Origin: Lepidurus packardi
Lineage: Eukaryota; Arthropoda; Branchiopoda; Notostraca; Triopsidae
NCBI GenBank assembly: GCA_023053545.1
Contig: JAKZAN010000007.1
Span: 4,774,001 to 4,838,000, forward strand
Reading direction: 5' to 3'
Length of the DNA stretch: 64,000 bases
Every line of letters begins with the position of its first letter. Within the stretch, counting starts at the first letter, position 1. The notes beneath the pieces were generated by a model. That model was not told where the DNA came from. It saw only the letters and a list, made by a program, of their open reading frames with translations, and searched no databases. The position numbers were made by a program, and so were the translations under genes. This document shows positions 1 through 12,335 of the stretch, one piece after another.

Positions 1-441
1 GCCAAAAAAAGTCTTTTTCTCTACCGATATGTGTGCCGTCACGCATCTTTGTAAAGCTACTGCCGTAATATAGGAAGTCGGGCGTCGTTTTTCATGGTCA
101 GGCAACTTTGTTAAAGAGCTTGTCACGCTTGTGCCACGCACCATGGATCGCAACCCTTTCGCGATGCCTTTATGTATTTATCCAATTAATGTGTCTCTTT
201 CTCATCGCGCTTGACTCGCGTTTGGTTACCATGGTTATTGGAAGCCAGCCGACAAAAGTAACGAATAGAATAAAAGTAGAGCGGATGAATAAGAAACATC
301 AAACATAGAAAAGGAGATTCCACAGGGCAACCTATTTCCCAGCCGGGACCCATAAACGGAGACTATGGAACCCATAATTATTGGTTCATAACATGCAGTT
401 CTGAAAAAAAGGGGGCGAATTATTTTCCCCGAGGTGCTTAC
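1..441. other. Non-coding, probably intron of the RhoGEF-like gene
   Basis: It lies just downstream (minus strand) of the donor at 441 of the last visible RhoGEF-like exon. I see no exon with plausible splice sites, so it is probably the start of the next intron. Confidence 0.4.
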
Positions 442-3400
442 CATTGCCATGAAGTAGAACTGCTCGAAGTCTCGCTCTTGTTGCTTGGCACTTGCCAGAG
501 TTTCCGCGTAGATGGCATGGCGTTGTAATGTTTCTTCACCTCGGTGGCATAGCCAAGAAAGAACCTATAATTACAAAAAAACGTAATGGTTAGCTTCCTA
601 ATTACAGTACACATTATCTAGAATTGCTCTATTGAACCAACTTGGAAAAATTCTTTTATTAATTCATAGTCCTCTCCATTTCAATCTCAACACGTTCTTC
701 GGATTTCATGACAAAAGTATGTAGTTTTTACTACTGTAAAAAGTTACAGTACCGTGTCAATTTGAGCAATGAATTTTTGTTTTGTTTTTTCAACTAATGG
801 AGTGAAAGAAAATACATGTTTTAACGATTCTCATGAACGAGATTTGACGAGAAGCGTTAACCTAAGCTAAACTAACCTAACTCATTTCCAATCCAACTAC
901 CAATTTTCAACTCGACTGACACCCATTTGTCATTCTTTTCTGGAGAACGTTTTGCAACAATATGACCAACTTAGTGTCACTTGGATCTCCGGGTTTTTAA
1001 CCTGGAGAATCTTGTTCAATCCGCCGCGACTCTCCTACGCCATCTACGTTCAAGGACCTTACTTTCTCAGTTGGTACACTTCGTATGAAACTGTCTCCTG
1101 TCCATTCCTGTTATCGAGGCTTATTTATTTTCCTGTGAAATTACTCTACTGTTTTGTTTACAATTTCAGCATGTGCTGGTAAGTTATAACACAAAGCTTA
1201 CCTAAAAGAAATTATATGAAATCGGGATTTAGAATCGTAAGGTTTTTACAAAAACGAAATCTAATCTCGACTAAAGACGGCAAATTTGACTTGAATATCG
1301 AACATCATTTACATAACAATGTTCGATCTTGAATTATGAATTATGAATTATGAGTTATTAACATGAATGTTGAGAAGCTCGGAGATCATACACATTCAGC
1401 AGAATCTAAGTGTGTGTAAAAGTCGTTGATCCAAGCACAGTGATCTTATTGTCTGAAAGGAATGCTTTTAATGTACCACAAATGATGTTTATATGGCCAA
1501 CAGAAAGGTGAAAATGCTTAACTTTTTGTAATTTTTTCTTTATATTATGTAGAACAGGGCTTCAAGCTGTGAGTCACAACAAAATAGCTTGTCATGTACA
1601 AGTCATTGAGACACAGAATACCCCATTTCTAAGCAATTGTTTAGTCCACTTTCAATTCTGGCCTTGTTCGCGGTAATGTAGGAACAAAAGAGTTGTTGTT
1701 AATCAAACGCAGCATCCTATCTTTCCAATACTTTATCATAACGTTTTCCACTTTTTCTAGTCCTAACAATAGTGGAACACTATGTTGGCGGACCACCCAT
1801 ATTTCGAAAAGTATTAAGAGTCTACGAAGCCTGCTTTCGTCTTGGCAAATTCCCCTATCGCCCGAACCGATTTAGAAACGTTCTTCCTTTCTCGTTTAGG
1901 AAATCAACTCCAGCACGTGCTATGTAGCTTTGGGTTCAAGCAGTTTAGTCAGGGCAATCAATTTCCCTGTACACAGCTCGCAGCGAAGCTTATAGAACTG
2001 TGGACTACTAACCTGAAAGCATGAGTACCTTCTATATTTACAATGTAGGTAGACATTGTTCCGAGGGGGAGGAGAAGTATTGGCTTTTATTAGGCCCACG
2101 ATGGGAAGCTAAGGCGCAGCTCTCACATGATTTGTGGTATTGCAGATGTTGATTAACCATGCATGACGGGGCCCAGCTTTGGAGAAAGCCCTTTTTCGCT
2201 GGATGTCTTATAAGGTATACACAGTTTTGACCAAAGGCCTCAATGTTCAATAGATAGGAGCCTAGGTGTTTGCTACAGTTGTTCGGTCAGCACGCGAAGC
2301 TACATACATTCCCGAATCCAAGACATGCATGAATATATTTGCCTTTACAAGAGGCCGGAAGTCACGTGACTGAAATATTTTGTAAAAAAAAAAATATTTC
2401 TTGGGAAGGAAAAAAAAGGAAATAGAAGAAAAAAAGGAAATAGAATCGTGAGAATGACCGGCTTTTTTGTTCTGAGCTTACTTTTGTGAATGAACATCGA
2501 GGACGCTAACTTGTGTACCAATAGGCCACGTAACGGGATTCGGCGTAACACAAATTTTTCCTTACGCTGACCGTTGAAAAGGAAATTTTGGAAAAGAGTG
2601 CTAGACCATTTTTTCCTTCCCGGTAAGTAAACAACTGAGCAGCATGAAAAAGACAAAAAAAAAAGAGGCTTGGGTGGAGTAGTTCAATGAGAGCATAGAT
2701 TTAGTACGGGTTAGGGTTGGCCTGTTTTCGGAAGCACCTGATCTTTCGAACGATTGTAGGGGGCATACTTCATTTCAAAGGCAAAGACAATAAAATAAAT
2801 ACACAATAAAACTTTGAGGGAACGCAGGAATAATGCAAAGACCATATTCTAGGGTTTGATCGGTTTCAGTTGGTCAAAAGATTTGAATCTTGGTCGAATA
2901 AAGTGAAAATTAGGCTGAAGAAGATCTGCGGTAAATTCAGCATGATCCAAGATTCACTATTTTGGTCAATTAAAGTGAAAACTAGGGCTAAACTAGGTGA
3001 ACCATCCTCTCGATGCCGCGCTTCTGTTCATGCTATCTCCGACCAGATGGGTACTTTTTTTATTACCCAAAATAACCCACGCCCTAGTCTCTACGTACGC
3101 ACATGTGTATATTGAAGTGCTTGGGTGGGTTTTCGGATAAAAGTAGTCTACTAAATGCAATACAAAACAAAAAAAGCCTGATTTCCTCGGTCTAACAAGC
3201 AAACGCAGCAAGAAGGCATAGAAAGTAGGGAGGACTTGCCAGGAATTAAGGGAAATAAATCCTATCTGTAGCAAGGCAATGTTCCAAATAATTCAAACTG
3301 CAAATTACGATTGACAGGAAGAAGGAAGCATCTATCCTTTCTTCAATAAATGTGGGGCCGAAACGTCATCTATTATCTCAATCGCTTTTCCGTTTCAATT

Positions 3401-6400
3401 GCAAAAAAATATTTTGGGAATATTTCCAACTTCAATAACCATTTTCTCACGGTCATAGTAAAGTTTTTGACATATTTTTTTATATTCTTTACCGGTATCC
3501 AAGAGTACTCTGGTGATAATTTAGGATGATGGACGGGGTTTTTGAAGGCAGATGGAATCGGAATATCCGGAGGTCGGTTACTTCGATGAAATTTCAAGTT
3601 CGGTACTCGCCCACCGCCTGATTTGGGATTCACCATGTTAGTTTAGGGTGGAGCAGTCTAATTCACATGATGGTTCCAGAAATTATTCAGTTTAAGTCCG
3701 CGTACACTTTGGGGATTTCAAGATGCTGTAATGCTAGTTTAACTTTGATGTTAAGCACGAAGCTTTCAAGTAAATACTTGTAATTTTGTGAAACGAGTAC
3801 ACGTACGTGCGCGTGTCTATCGGTGGGACGTCGTGAAAGTCAACTGAGGCAGGGAACGCGAGTGTACCCAAGCTTTCTCACTTGGTCAGTAGGGCTTGTT
3901 GGGCACGTCAGTATGAACAAGTCGTTAAGCCATGGGCCGGAGAGTGATAGTTATTGGAACTTTTAACCACACCATTGGAAAAAGGCAGTTTGTCAGGCTT
4001 TTAGACTATAATGAGGGACACGACACTATCTCTAAGCTTCATTCATCAGCGAGACAGGATTTGCGCACAGGTGCAAAATCCTTCCCGTTTTAGATTCTTA
4101 AATACCGCCATGTCAATACCTCGAAAAAGAAGCATGGTCACCGTGTCAACTTTCCAATGCGGAGGCGATCTATCTACAAGTCAGATTCTTTCTCTGAAAG
4201 CAAAACTGGGGCAAGTTTTGAAAAAGGTTTGTAATGAAAAAGGGCCCTATTTTTATCAATAATAATAATAATACCCCTTTCTGCTGGCTGATCTGCGAGT
4301 GAAAAGGGCGACGCGACTTACCAAGGATTTATTCTCGTGACTGAACTCAATCGAGGACCCTAGACTGACACTATGACTTGCTATGCAACGAAAAACTTCC
4401 ATTCCTGATCCCTATCACGATCCTTACGACTCAGCGTGATGATGTCGTGTCTTGCAATCATCAGACGCGGGGTTAAAGAGAGGGTAAAGAATGGGCACTG
4501 GCAGATAACATGTGGCCCCGGACGAAGAAGGTTCAACTAAAGATGTATATAGTTAGGGGCCAATGGACCACCAAAGTCCAAATTTGAAGACGAGTTCCGC
4601 GTTCATTCATCACTGCGTTTGGTCTCGTCTGTCCCTTTCCTGTCGGACTGTTCCGACGACGGTTTTGGAATTTGGCGTACAACTCAAGGATTGAGAGGCT
4701 TTAATCGTATACAATGACGCGATTTCTAGTGAGTCTTCTGCACGTATTGTACATATCAATATATATATTGATATCATATCATATATATTGCATTGTACGT
4801 ATATTACCCAAAAGGTGGTTAAAAAATTTGCGCAGGCGTTTTGTTTGTTGCAACTTTTACACTTGGACGTGTCCGACCACCTGAATACTGCTGCACCTGG
4901 CAGCGTTTCTAGATCCAAGTGTCTTGTTACCATGCCGTATAGAACAACCAAAACCTTGGCGGGAGAGGGAGACAAATTGTCTCATGGGAAAATCGGGAGA
5001 AATAAAAAGAAAACCGAAAAAAGTTCCAAGATGTCCTACAAAAGCGACTTGGTTAATACAATATAAGGCATCCCTGTGGTGCACAAGATTAATAAGAGCT
5101 TTTTCAATGTCAAGGGCCTTGGCGTTAACTTCTCTGCGGGAGCGTGCACCTTTTTACGACGTGCTGGGTCGGAAATTGTGTACGGAATCTTTGATGTGGG
5201 AGAGTTAAAGGTCGTGGGCGTTTGTTATATTATTCTCCTCGTAATTGGCCTCATGCATCAATGTATCAATGCATGCTGAGCAGTATTTTTCTAAATATAA
5301 GCCTTTTCGGGTTCTTTTGTCACTTCAAGTACGTAGATTAAGGTGGAAAAGCCCGGCAAGACATTATAGGACCTTTTTGTGGGCCCCACACTGCGCAAAA
5401 TTTACATAAGCGAGTCATTGATCAAGTCCTGAACCGTCTGAGAAATTCCCTATTTGAATTTCATGGCCAACTCGTGACAAAACTGGGGCTAGTTTAACAT
5501 CTCTTCGACAAAAGTGAAACAAATTCATGTATGACTTGTAGGACGTATACACGGTCGCGGCCTGGTTAATCTTTTGATGGGCAGTTTGTGCCCCGCAAGT
5601 GTCAAAGGTGTATATAAACTTGCCAGGGAAGGCAACAGCTCGTAAAAAGTTACGTTCCGGGGCCTTGAAAAAGAAATGGGTTGTTTGGCTTACAAAAACC
5701 GTTTTTAGTTTGTGCCAACTACGATAGCTATCCAATAGAGCCATCTATAGAATGTATACAATAAAGTACATATATGCTCAATCTTCTCAACGTTCTGCAA
5801 TCTCACGACAGCCACATGCGATTGTCCGTATAGCAATTACGCGGTTCCGGGATCTCCGGTCAACTCTGTGTGAGGTATATACGTTATGGAATGTTACGTT
5901 GCAGGAGGTGAGGTGACTTTAAAAATTCTGGTGCTTGTGATGGACATCTACATATGGTTTAGGTAGACTTCCAGTGAAGCCATCAGTCAAAAACAAGAGT
6001 TGCATCCTCGTTCGCCGATAGACCTTTCGACTGCCTTCAGACGCTTATATCCACGTCCACATCCACCCTTTTCACGTTGCGAGAATATGAGGCAAACAGA
6101 TTTGGGGAAAGAGATGATAGGGTGGCCTCAGACTGGGTTGCCATGCGCGTTATAGCGGATGCCGACCTGCTGCTTCCCAACTTTTAACCCTGCAACTTCT
6201 CAAGCCCCGTTAGTTTAAACTTCAAATGAAAAGAAAGCAGAAAATGTTTTCTCTGATCTGCTGGATCCCTTGCCCTTGTCAGAGAGCTTCATCAAAAGGT
6301 ATTTACAATAAATGACAGACTTACTTCTTGAGCGTCATCGGGGGAGATCTGCTTGCGAGTGATTCGGCTTAAAACGCTACTTCGGCGGTCACTTAAGCGC

Positions 6401-9400
6401 TGGAATTTGTTGCAGGCTCGCTGGACTTGGACAAATAAGGCTGTGCAGCGTTCCACGGTCTCTCTGTATGCAAAACAACCCGGTATCATTAGCCCCAGAA
6501 TGTTCATAATTAGACGGACTGTTTATACCTGGCATCGATGTTTTCAGGTAGTTTGAGTCGGGCTTGAACGATGTCACGGATGTGATCTGATCCGGTGCTC
6601 AGTAACGTTGACAACTCAGGGTTTTTAGACGTAGTTTGCAAGAGTACATGATGAGTATGAAGTTGTGTTTCGGCTTGGCGTGAGGATTGGGAGATTTTGG
6701 CTTTCCGCATATCCGCAATGGCACTGTAGAGCTGCTTCCCTTGCTGGCGACACTTGTTAAGAAACGGTTCCACTTTCTGTCAAAAGGGTCAACAGCAAAA
6801 AAGTTAGGATTCTTCCTGGTCGCACAGAACAATACGAGTCGGGCCTTACCTTTCGGAATAACACCCAGTCTTGCTGATTGTGCTTCCAGGTCCCTCCACA
6901 GGAGTACAACATCGCTCCTGCTGGAATGCGCTCCACCAAGTCGGGTAGTTCCTGGGCCAGTATGTACTATACAGAAAAAGCAGGGTGGGATAAAGGCAAA
7001 GACATAAAACGCTAAGTTTGAGGGAAACGCGAAAAATAGACAAAAGGAGAAAACGCCCTTTCATGAATAAACTGTGATCGTTTCCTTACTCGATGATGCA
7101 AGTTGGCCGGGAAGCAATACTCGGGCGACTGAGTTATGGGGCTGGCAGCAGGATTCCAGACCAAAAGCTGAGCTATCAACTTGGAGAGTTTCGCCTGGTA
7201 ATAAAATTCACCAAGTGAAACGTTATTCTGTTGCCCAAAAACGTCGTTTCATCTTTCGGCTATTGTTACCTGTGCGAGGATCAGGGCTTGATCCAGGAGT
7301 TGCAGTTCTTTGGCAAACTGTTGTGGACAGCCACATATCAAGAACACGAGGCCATTTTTGGTGGCTGATTTACGGGGGATGGAATGGAAGTACAATAGCA
7401 ATCGCGTTACATTGTTGGCGGAATCAGGGTTGGAAGCTAACGTTTCCAGCTCGATGACAATAACAGCTTTACCGGACGTGTCCCGCACCCCTGGAATCGA
7501 AACAAAATGTCACGTTCTGGGCTTTTTAAAAAATCTTGCGTAAATCTATCACCTGGTAGATACATTCCTTTGTAGAGTAGCGTCTCCGAGATATCTTTCA
7601 TTTCTAAAGGACAGTAGGAAATTTCTCCATCGCTTTCCATCTTTCTGCATGACCAGTTGTCATGCGGAACACTTGTTGGATCTGAAAAGAAAAGAAAAAT
7701 CGCATTATTTGACAGGCTTCTTCAACCTTCGCAGCGATTCCTTCAATCATTCCCCAATAAACAGATCTAATTAATTTGCATAGCCCAGCATTCCAAGATC
7801 TATGGCATAGCGGAACTCTTGTTTAGCTGGACGGAATCAATGCTTTTCACTCCATTCCGGAATCCGAACCGACAAAACTTTTACTGGTTCGAACATTTGT
7901 CCCACTTTTTTTTTCTTATCTCAATCTTAAGTCGGAGCCTCTAGGAAAACTGCATCGTGGAATTGAGACCCCTTGTGATGAAGAAAAGAAGAATGGGTTT
8001 GTTTTCGTTCCGGATGATAGGGACGTTCTCTTGTGTGTGTATATAAAAGCTTGCCTGTGGTCATTCTCCAACGCAAAAAGGCGCCGAGAAACGAGAAAGT
8101 GTGTAGGTGTCTATCGTGTTTTTGCACGCATCCCTTTCGTAGCGCTTCTTCTCCCCGTTCTTAAGAGATTGGGAAGTTTAGTTGTTAACTGTTTGTGTGA
8201 TGGAAGGTAGGGGTCTCTCCCTATGTTCGATCTCTTTCGGCCGTTGCCCAAAAATGATAGATTAGGCCCCTTGAGCATTGTAGCGGAAATGGAGAGCACA
8301 GTAGGACGGCGCCAAACAGACAAAAATTAACCCTCTCTATGCATTAGTTTCATTGGAAACTGGCGACATACCAGTAAGCTTACCGCCAAAAATAGCCCGT
8401 CCTTTCTATGCTATTTTAGTTACTTTTTATGTCTATTGGATCTATCTTGATGGATGGGGGTCCCACGACTATTGCCATATTCAGGACCATACGGCCGATT
8501 CACAATAGCTCTGGTGTCTTTCGTCTCCTTTGCTCTTTCGGTTTCAAATTAACCTAATGTTTCTGTCTGGATCAGAGTTATATTAATGACTGATGTGATG
8601 TTCCTTCGTCTGCCCCTCCCCGTGAAAAACAAGATTGTTTTCAAGAGATTAATAAGCCTTTAATAGCCGGAAATTGACGTCTAAATTCACTAGTCTTTTT
8701 TGGGAGTTTTCTGCCAAGTCGAGTCAAATCATTGTAGTTCGTCATTTTTCTTACTTAAGCAGCTTTTAAAAACATGTTCCTGTGGGCTGAAGGGGGCTCG
8801 AACCTACAAAAGTAGGTTCGAGCCTTTTGTGTGTTGGCTCGTATTGACTGTCGTATTTACCAAAGGAGCAGTCTCGATAGTGAAAAGCTCGTTCACATCA
8901 GAATTGCCTTTCCCTTGTTCAGCGCAAGACGCAAGTAACGCTCTTTTGAGATCCCAGTTGCCGTTTGTAATTAGCACGACGGTGGCAAAGATCCTTCATT
9001 CGCGAAAAAGCGGAATACATCAAACTGTTTATGGTAGTACCTGAGCTCGGATTTGACGAGGCATTCTGGCCCTCAGTTGCAGGATCTGGGGCCTTCTCCT
9101 CTTCGCTTTCACTATCAATATGAGGTAAATTGGCCATTAGGGCAGCGAACGGCCACGTAGTCTGTATTTGCAAGGGTTCTGGCTCATCAGCATCTGCGCT
9201 AAGTGCAGCGCTTGCCGGGGCGTAACGCAGGGCATCGGGATCCTTATCTTTCCCGCGCTTCTTCATTGCCAGTACACATGGGTGGAGGTCTGCTCCAACA
9301 ACAGGGAAACGCACTACAGCACCAGGCTTCGTCACAGTCACAAAGACCACGTTTGTATTCAATGTCCCAGAATAACGTTCTTCTTGATGGGGGAAATTGG

Positions 9401-9788
9401 TGAGAAAATGCGCTAATGATTCGACACTTCTTAACGGAAAATCCTCAGGTACGGAGGTACCTTGATCCGCAGGCAGCAGTAGAGGGATTTGCAACGTGAC
9501 TTGCACCGAAGCTTTCCAGACAACCACTAGTCCCACCAACGCTGGCACCTGGTCACTTGAATGGCTGCACAGTTCGGTCCCGTAGCCGCGACCTGAAAGA
9601 TGAGTAGAAGTTGGACTGCCAGTCGCATTTGCATAGTGCACTGCACTGACATCAATATAGTCCACGCACAGACTAACGTCCCCAACTTGCTGTGCGGAAG
9701 AAGGATGGAGGTGCTGGCCCAGGTTTATGAAAGGGAACGAGTTTAACCAAAACGGCCACAGGAAATCGTCCGATTCCTGTTGCTGAAC
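442..9788 (-). CDS. Puratrophin-1/PLEKHG4-like RhoGEF-family protein, internal part
   Basis: Eight exons in transcription order: 9788-9041, 7681-7553, 7490-7270, 7194-7090, 6966-6850, 6776-6529, 6463-6325, 564-442. All junctions are GT-AG and stay in phase. The first exon (249 codons) opens with VQQQESDDFLWPFWLNSF and is acidic near its end. Exons 2-5 hold a SEC14/CRAL-TRIO-like region: LPGVRDTSGKAVIVIEL, then RLLLYFHSIPR and a hydrophobic core LVFLICGC. Exons 6-8 are charged and helical, like spectrin repeats; the last has a trio-like VLSWLCHRGEETLQRH. This order occurs in Dbl-family exchange factors that act on Rho GTPases at membranes and the actin cytoskeleton (PLEKHG4, MCF2L, Trio). The DH and PH domains would lie left of position 442, outside the window. 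The true start is also missing: the first visible exon begins at an acceptor. The join across the 5.8 kb intron to the last exon is inferred from phase and repeat type. Family membership is likely; the exact orthologue is less certain. Confidence 0.72.
565..6324 (-). other. Large intron of the RhoGEF-like gene
   Basis: This 5.76 kb intron is far longer than the gene's other introns, which run from about 60 nt to 1.4 kb. I saw no coding exon in it. It contains a short tandem GAATTAT-type run near 1333-1355, an AATAAT run near 4259-4275 and a perfect 22-bp AT palindrome at 4753-4774. It could hide a nested gene or an unrecognised exon. Confidence 0.4.
4753..4774. repeat. Perfect 22-bp AT palindrome
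   Basis: The left half ATATCAATATA is followed directly by its reverse complement. More AT-rich direct repeats follow to about 4790. It lies in the large intron and may extrude as a cruciform; no function is implied. Confidence 0.7.
7682..9040 (-). other. Intron of the RhoGEF-like gene
   Basis: This 1.36 kb intron joins exon 1 (donor at 9040) to exon 2 in phase (G + AT = Asp). It contains the 13-bp hairpin at 8795-8824. No coding sequence was recognised. Confidence 0.5.
8795..8824. repeat. Perfect 13-bp inverted repeat with AAAA loop
   Basis: GGCTCGAACCTAC, four A residues, then the exact reverse complement GTAGGTTCGAGCC, followed by TTTT. The arm resembles a tRNA T-arm (GGTTCGA), but no cloverleaf can be drawn around it. 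It lies inside an intron of the RhoGEF-like gene, so it could fold in the pre-mRNA on either strand. Confidence 0.75.
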
Positions 9789-11117
9789 CTGGAATTGAAA
9801 AAAAATGCAAAAATAAAAGGTGTTTAGTGTCTTGTGGTTGTGGACATATGATAACCAATCGTTTCGCACGATCGCGAAAGGAAACAAGTCAATTTATAAG
9901 TAATGGTACCCAGTAAGACGAGGAGCTCAATTGTAATTTTATGCAAATAAGGGCACAACTGAAGTGTTTCATCTGACACGCGGAATTATCAGCAAAAGTC
10001 GAAATCCCCTGACCTTCTGTTAAGTTCTGACCTTTGGACTTGTAGTGGAGAGAGGTTATCTTGTTTTTACTGCAGAGAAGCTTTCTTTTTTTCTTCCCTG
10101 GGAGGAAGGACAAGCAACAAGAAGGGAAAGAACTTGATTTGGAGGATGGGTCAAATTTTCGAAGGTCATTTTAGGTCAAAGAGACCGCAAGGCAAAAACC
10201 GTGCTGGGAATTAGTGTGCTGTGCGGGCACTCCCTTAGAGCAGCCTTTGATTATGGCTGAACTGGACCGAAGATGCTTTCTAAAAGATTTGTGGAAAGAC
10301 CCTGGGTCGTGGGGCTTTCACTATTTCGCTGCTGCTCCTGAGTTTTCCACGCCGAATCTTTCATTTCATTCACAGGCACAAGGCCTGTGTGCGTCGAGCG
10401 AGAGAACTCAATTGGACAGGGATCCATCAAGCTGCTAATTGAGTACTGCAGAAAAGGTTGCCATTACCACAAAAAGAGGAAGACCTTTAGGGAATGAAAC
10501 CCGTTTTTACTTTTAAAACCGAACCGGTGAAGGTAAAGAATAAGGAGATCGCAACAAATACAAAACAGGAAAGGTTGCATGGGGGAATTTTGGAAGTACA
10601 TCTGAATGGCTTCGTCATCAAGCAATAGAAGCAAAACAACCCCCTTGTAGTGAGACATTTTGGCATGAAAGGCGATTGACAGGCTGTTTGAGGTTTGCTT
10701 TGATGGGTTGGTTGAAGGGTCGTCATAAAGTAGGGGAAACTAACTTGGATAATAACTTGGCTGTTATTTGCGCCAGCGCAGGCATGCTGTAATTTATCTT
10801 TGCAACACTGTCCAACCACATCGATCTTGAATATTTTAAAAATAATAAAAAGCTTTAATCCGTTATGAGGATCAGTTCTGAAAGAATTTTCACATGTATA
10901 GTAACGAAGCTACAGTAGTGATTGCTACATGGACTTTGCATATTGACCAAACATGGCTTTTACGTCGTTTTGACCAATCCTGGCATTTTCAGCCTACTAC
11001 TGCGCTTAGAGTGAAATCCCTTCTAAACTCTACAGTCAAGTAAATGACCAGGTTATTCAACTGAATGACCAACCAAGGAATTGACTGGGAATTAGAAGGG
11101 ATATCGTGTTAAGAACC

Positions 11118-11526
11118 CTATTAAGCGTAGGAGCTTACTTCAAAGGCGCAGAGTTAGTTGTGTTTTAGACGCCTGGTTGTATAAAAATGGCGACGAACGA
11201 TAAAAGAGTTGATTTAAATGTAAAAGGGAAGTTGTGGCTAATTGAAATACATCACAAGTCAAATTTAAAAGATGTGCCACAAAGGAAAGCGACCGTTAAG
11301 TTAGGAATTCTTCAATCATCTCTATCAAAATTGTGGAAAAATCGTCATGAAATAAACAATAGTGGGTGTCGTGAATCTAGAAAAAGGAAACGTGTGGGAA
11401 AGTGTCAAAAAGTAGACGATGCGTTGTTTCTTTGGTTTGAACAAGTCAGTTCGTTTCGTGCGCCGATTAATCATAGCATTGTATTGCGTATTTCGATTTT
11501 CGGTTATTAGAATCTCCGCTTAATAG
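11118..11526 (+). mobile_element. Deleted pogo/Tigger (Tc1/mariner superfamily) DNA transposon
   Basis: The inverted repeats CTATTAAGCG (11118-11127) and CGCTTAATAG (11517-11526) flank one transposase fragment. The sequence just outside and inside them is otherwise only weakly similar. This looks like an internally deleted, MITE-like copy: the DDE catalytic region expected after the two helix-turn-helix domains is absent. The outer ends and any TA target duplication could not be fixed. CTCCGCTTAATAG-type ends are common in pogo/Tigger elements. Confidence 0.5.
11187..11510 (+). pseudogene. Tigger/CENP-B-like transposase N-terminus, truncated
   Basis: An ATG-started frame of 107 codons. Residues 5-55 look like a CENP-B/pogo N-terminal helix-turn-helix: KGKLWLIEIHHKS, then ATVKLGILQSSLSKLWKNR. 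The second DNA-binding domain begins at KVDDALFLWFEQ and breaks off after RAPINHSI, where intact relatives continue. The last residues (VLRISIFGY) read into the element's 3' repeat. A whole Tigger transposase is about 500 residues, so this copy lacks its catalytic domain and cannot transpose by itself. Expression as a small DNA-binding protein is possible but unsupported. Confidence 0.6.
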
Positions 11527-11985
11527 AATCAATATTCCTTTGAAAAATGTGATCACAATAAGTGGCCTCTACTTTAATAGTAATAACAAACTAATTTTTC
11601 GTTCGTCGTTGTTGTTTTAGTAAGTCCGGTCAATTGTTTCAATTTTGAAAGATAATAATAGCAACCTAATAATAATAACAATTAATAATAATAAACAATA
11701 ATACCAAAACTAATTTCCCATTATTTTTTTAGTAAGTCCGACCACTTCGTTATCTTATAGGCCGTACGCAAATGTTACCTTGGAACGGTATAGACCCGGA
11801 ACTGGAGGAGAAAGGGCCGTTGTAAGAAACTTATGGTTAACTGCAGAATCCTGGCTCTTTCGTTTACCCTTTTTGGGCATTCTTTTAGACAGCCCCTTTT
11901 AAGCTAAGCAGCGCGTGCTTACTCGTTTGGGCCAGAGGCTTTGTTAGGGCAAACTTGCATTTTTGTCAAGTTTTTTCTTTTTATG

Positions 11986-11997
11986 TATATATAAAAG
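11986..11997 (+). promoter_or_regulatory. TATA-box candidate
   Basis: TATATATAAAAG lies about 20-30 nt before the ATG of the small ORF at 12018. A start site 30 nt downstream would fall almost on that ATG, leaving little or no leader, which weakens the pairing. Confidence 0.3.
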
Positions 11998-12017
11998 TCA
12001 CTTTCTAACAAAAGACG

Positions 12018-12335
12018 ATGTATCCCAAGCTTTGTTTATGTGCTCCGGTTGACACTATCAATTTGCAGTGCCATTTGATAAAGTCGTTTAAGAAAGAAGA
12101 ACCATCTTATTCCGGTTATTGGAATTTCGTCATCGTAGAACCGTTGAAAGGATGTGTTGCTTTCGACTTAGGTTTGATTACAGCAAACTACGCCAGCATC
12201 CTCTCCATGTTCCCCAACAATGAACTTGGCTATAGCGCCTCCAGTCTTGAGAGGAACTTTTCAAGTTTAACTTCCTGCGCGATACCAATAAGTCTCTGGC
12301 GTTCTCTGCGTGCAGGGGCAATGCACTTGGGCTAA
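12018..12335 (+). CDS. Hypothetical small ORF, 105 residues
   Basis: It begins with a real ATG (MYPKLCLCAPVDTINLQ) and stays open for 105 codons in an otherwise stop-rich region, just after a strong TATA-like element. I recognise no family, no signal peptide and no clear transmembrane helix. The middle GYWNFVIVEPLKGCVAFDLG is moderately hydrophobic. It could equally be a chance frame; coding statistics or transcript data are absent. Confidence 0.2.
   Translation: MYPKLCLCAPVDTINLQCHLIKSFKKEEPSYSGYWNFVIVEPLKGCVAFDLGLITANYASILSMFPNNELGYSASSLERNFSSLTSCAIPISLWRSLRAGAMHLG

Noticed and set aside
952-1190. Possible plus-strand micro-exon between CAG at about 1170 and GTAAGT at 1180
   Set aside because: It lies inside an intron of the minus-strand gene; the 9-nt piece and the frame before it have no support.
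8690-8870. tRNA suggested by GGTTCGA-like sequence
   Set aside because: The motif is half of a perfect hairpin; no acceptor stem, D-arm or anticodon arm fits around it.
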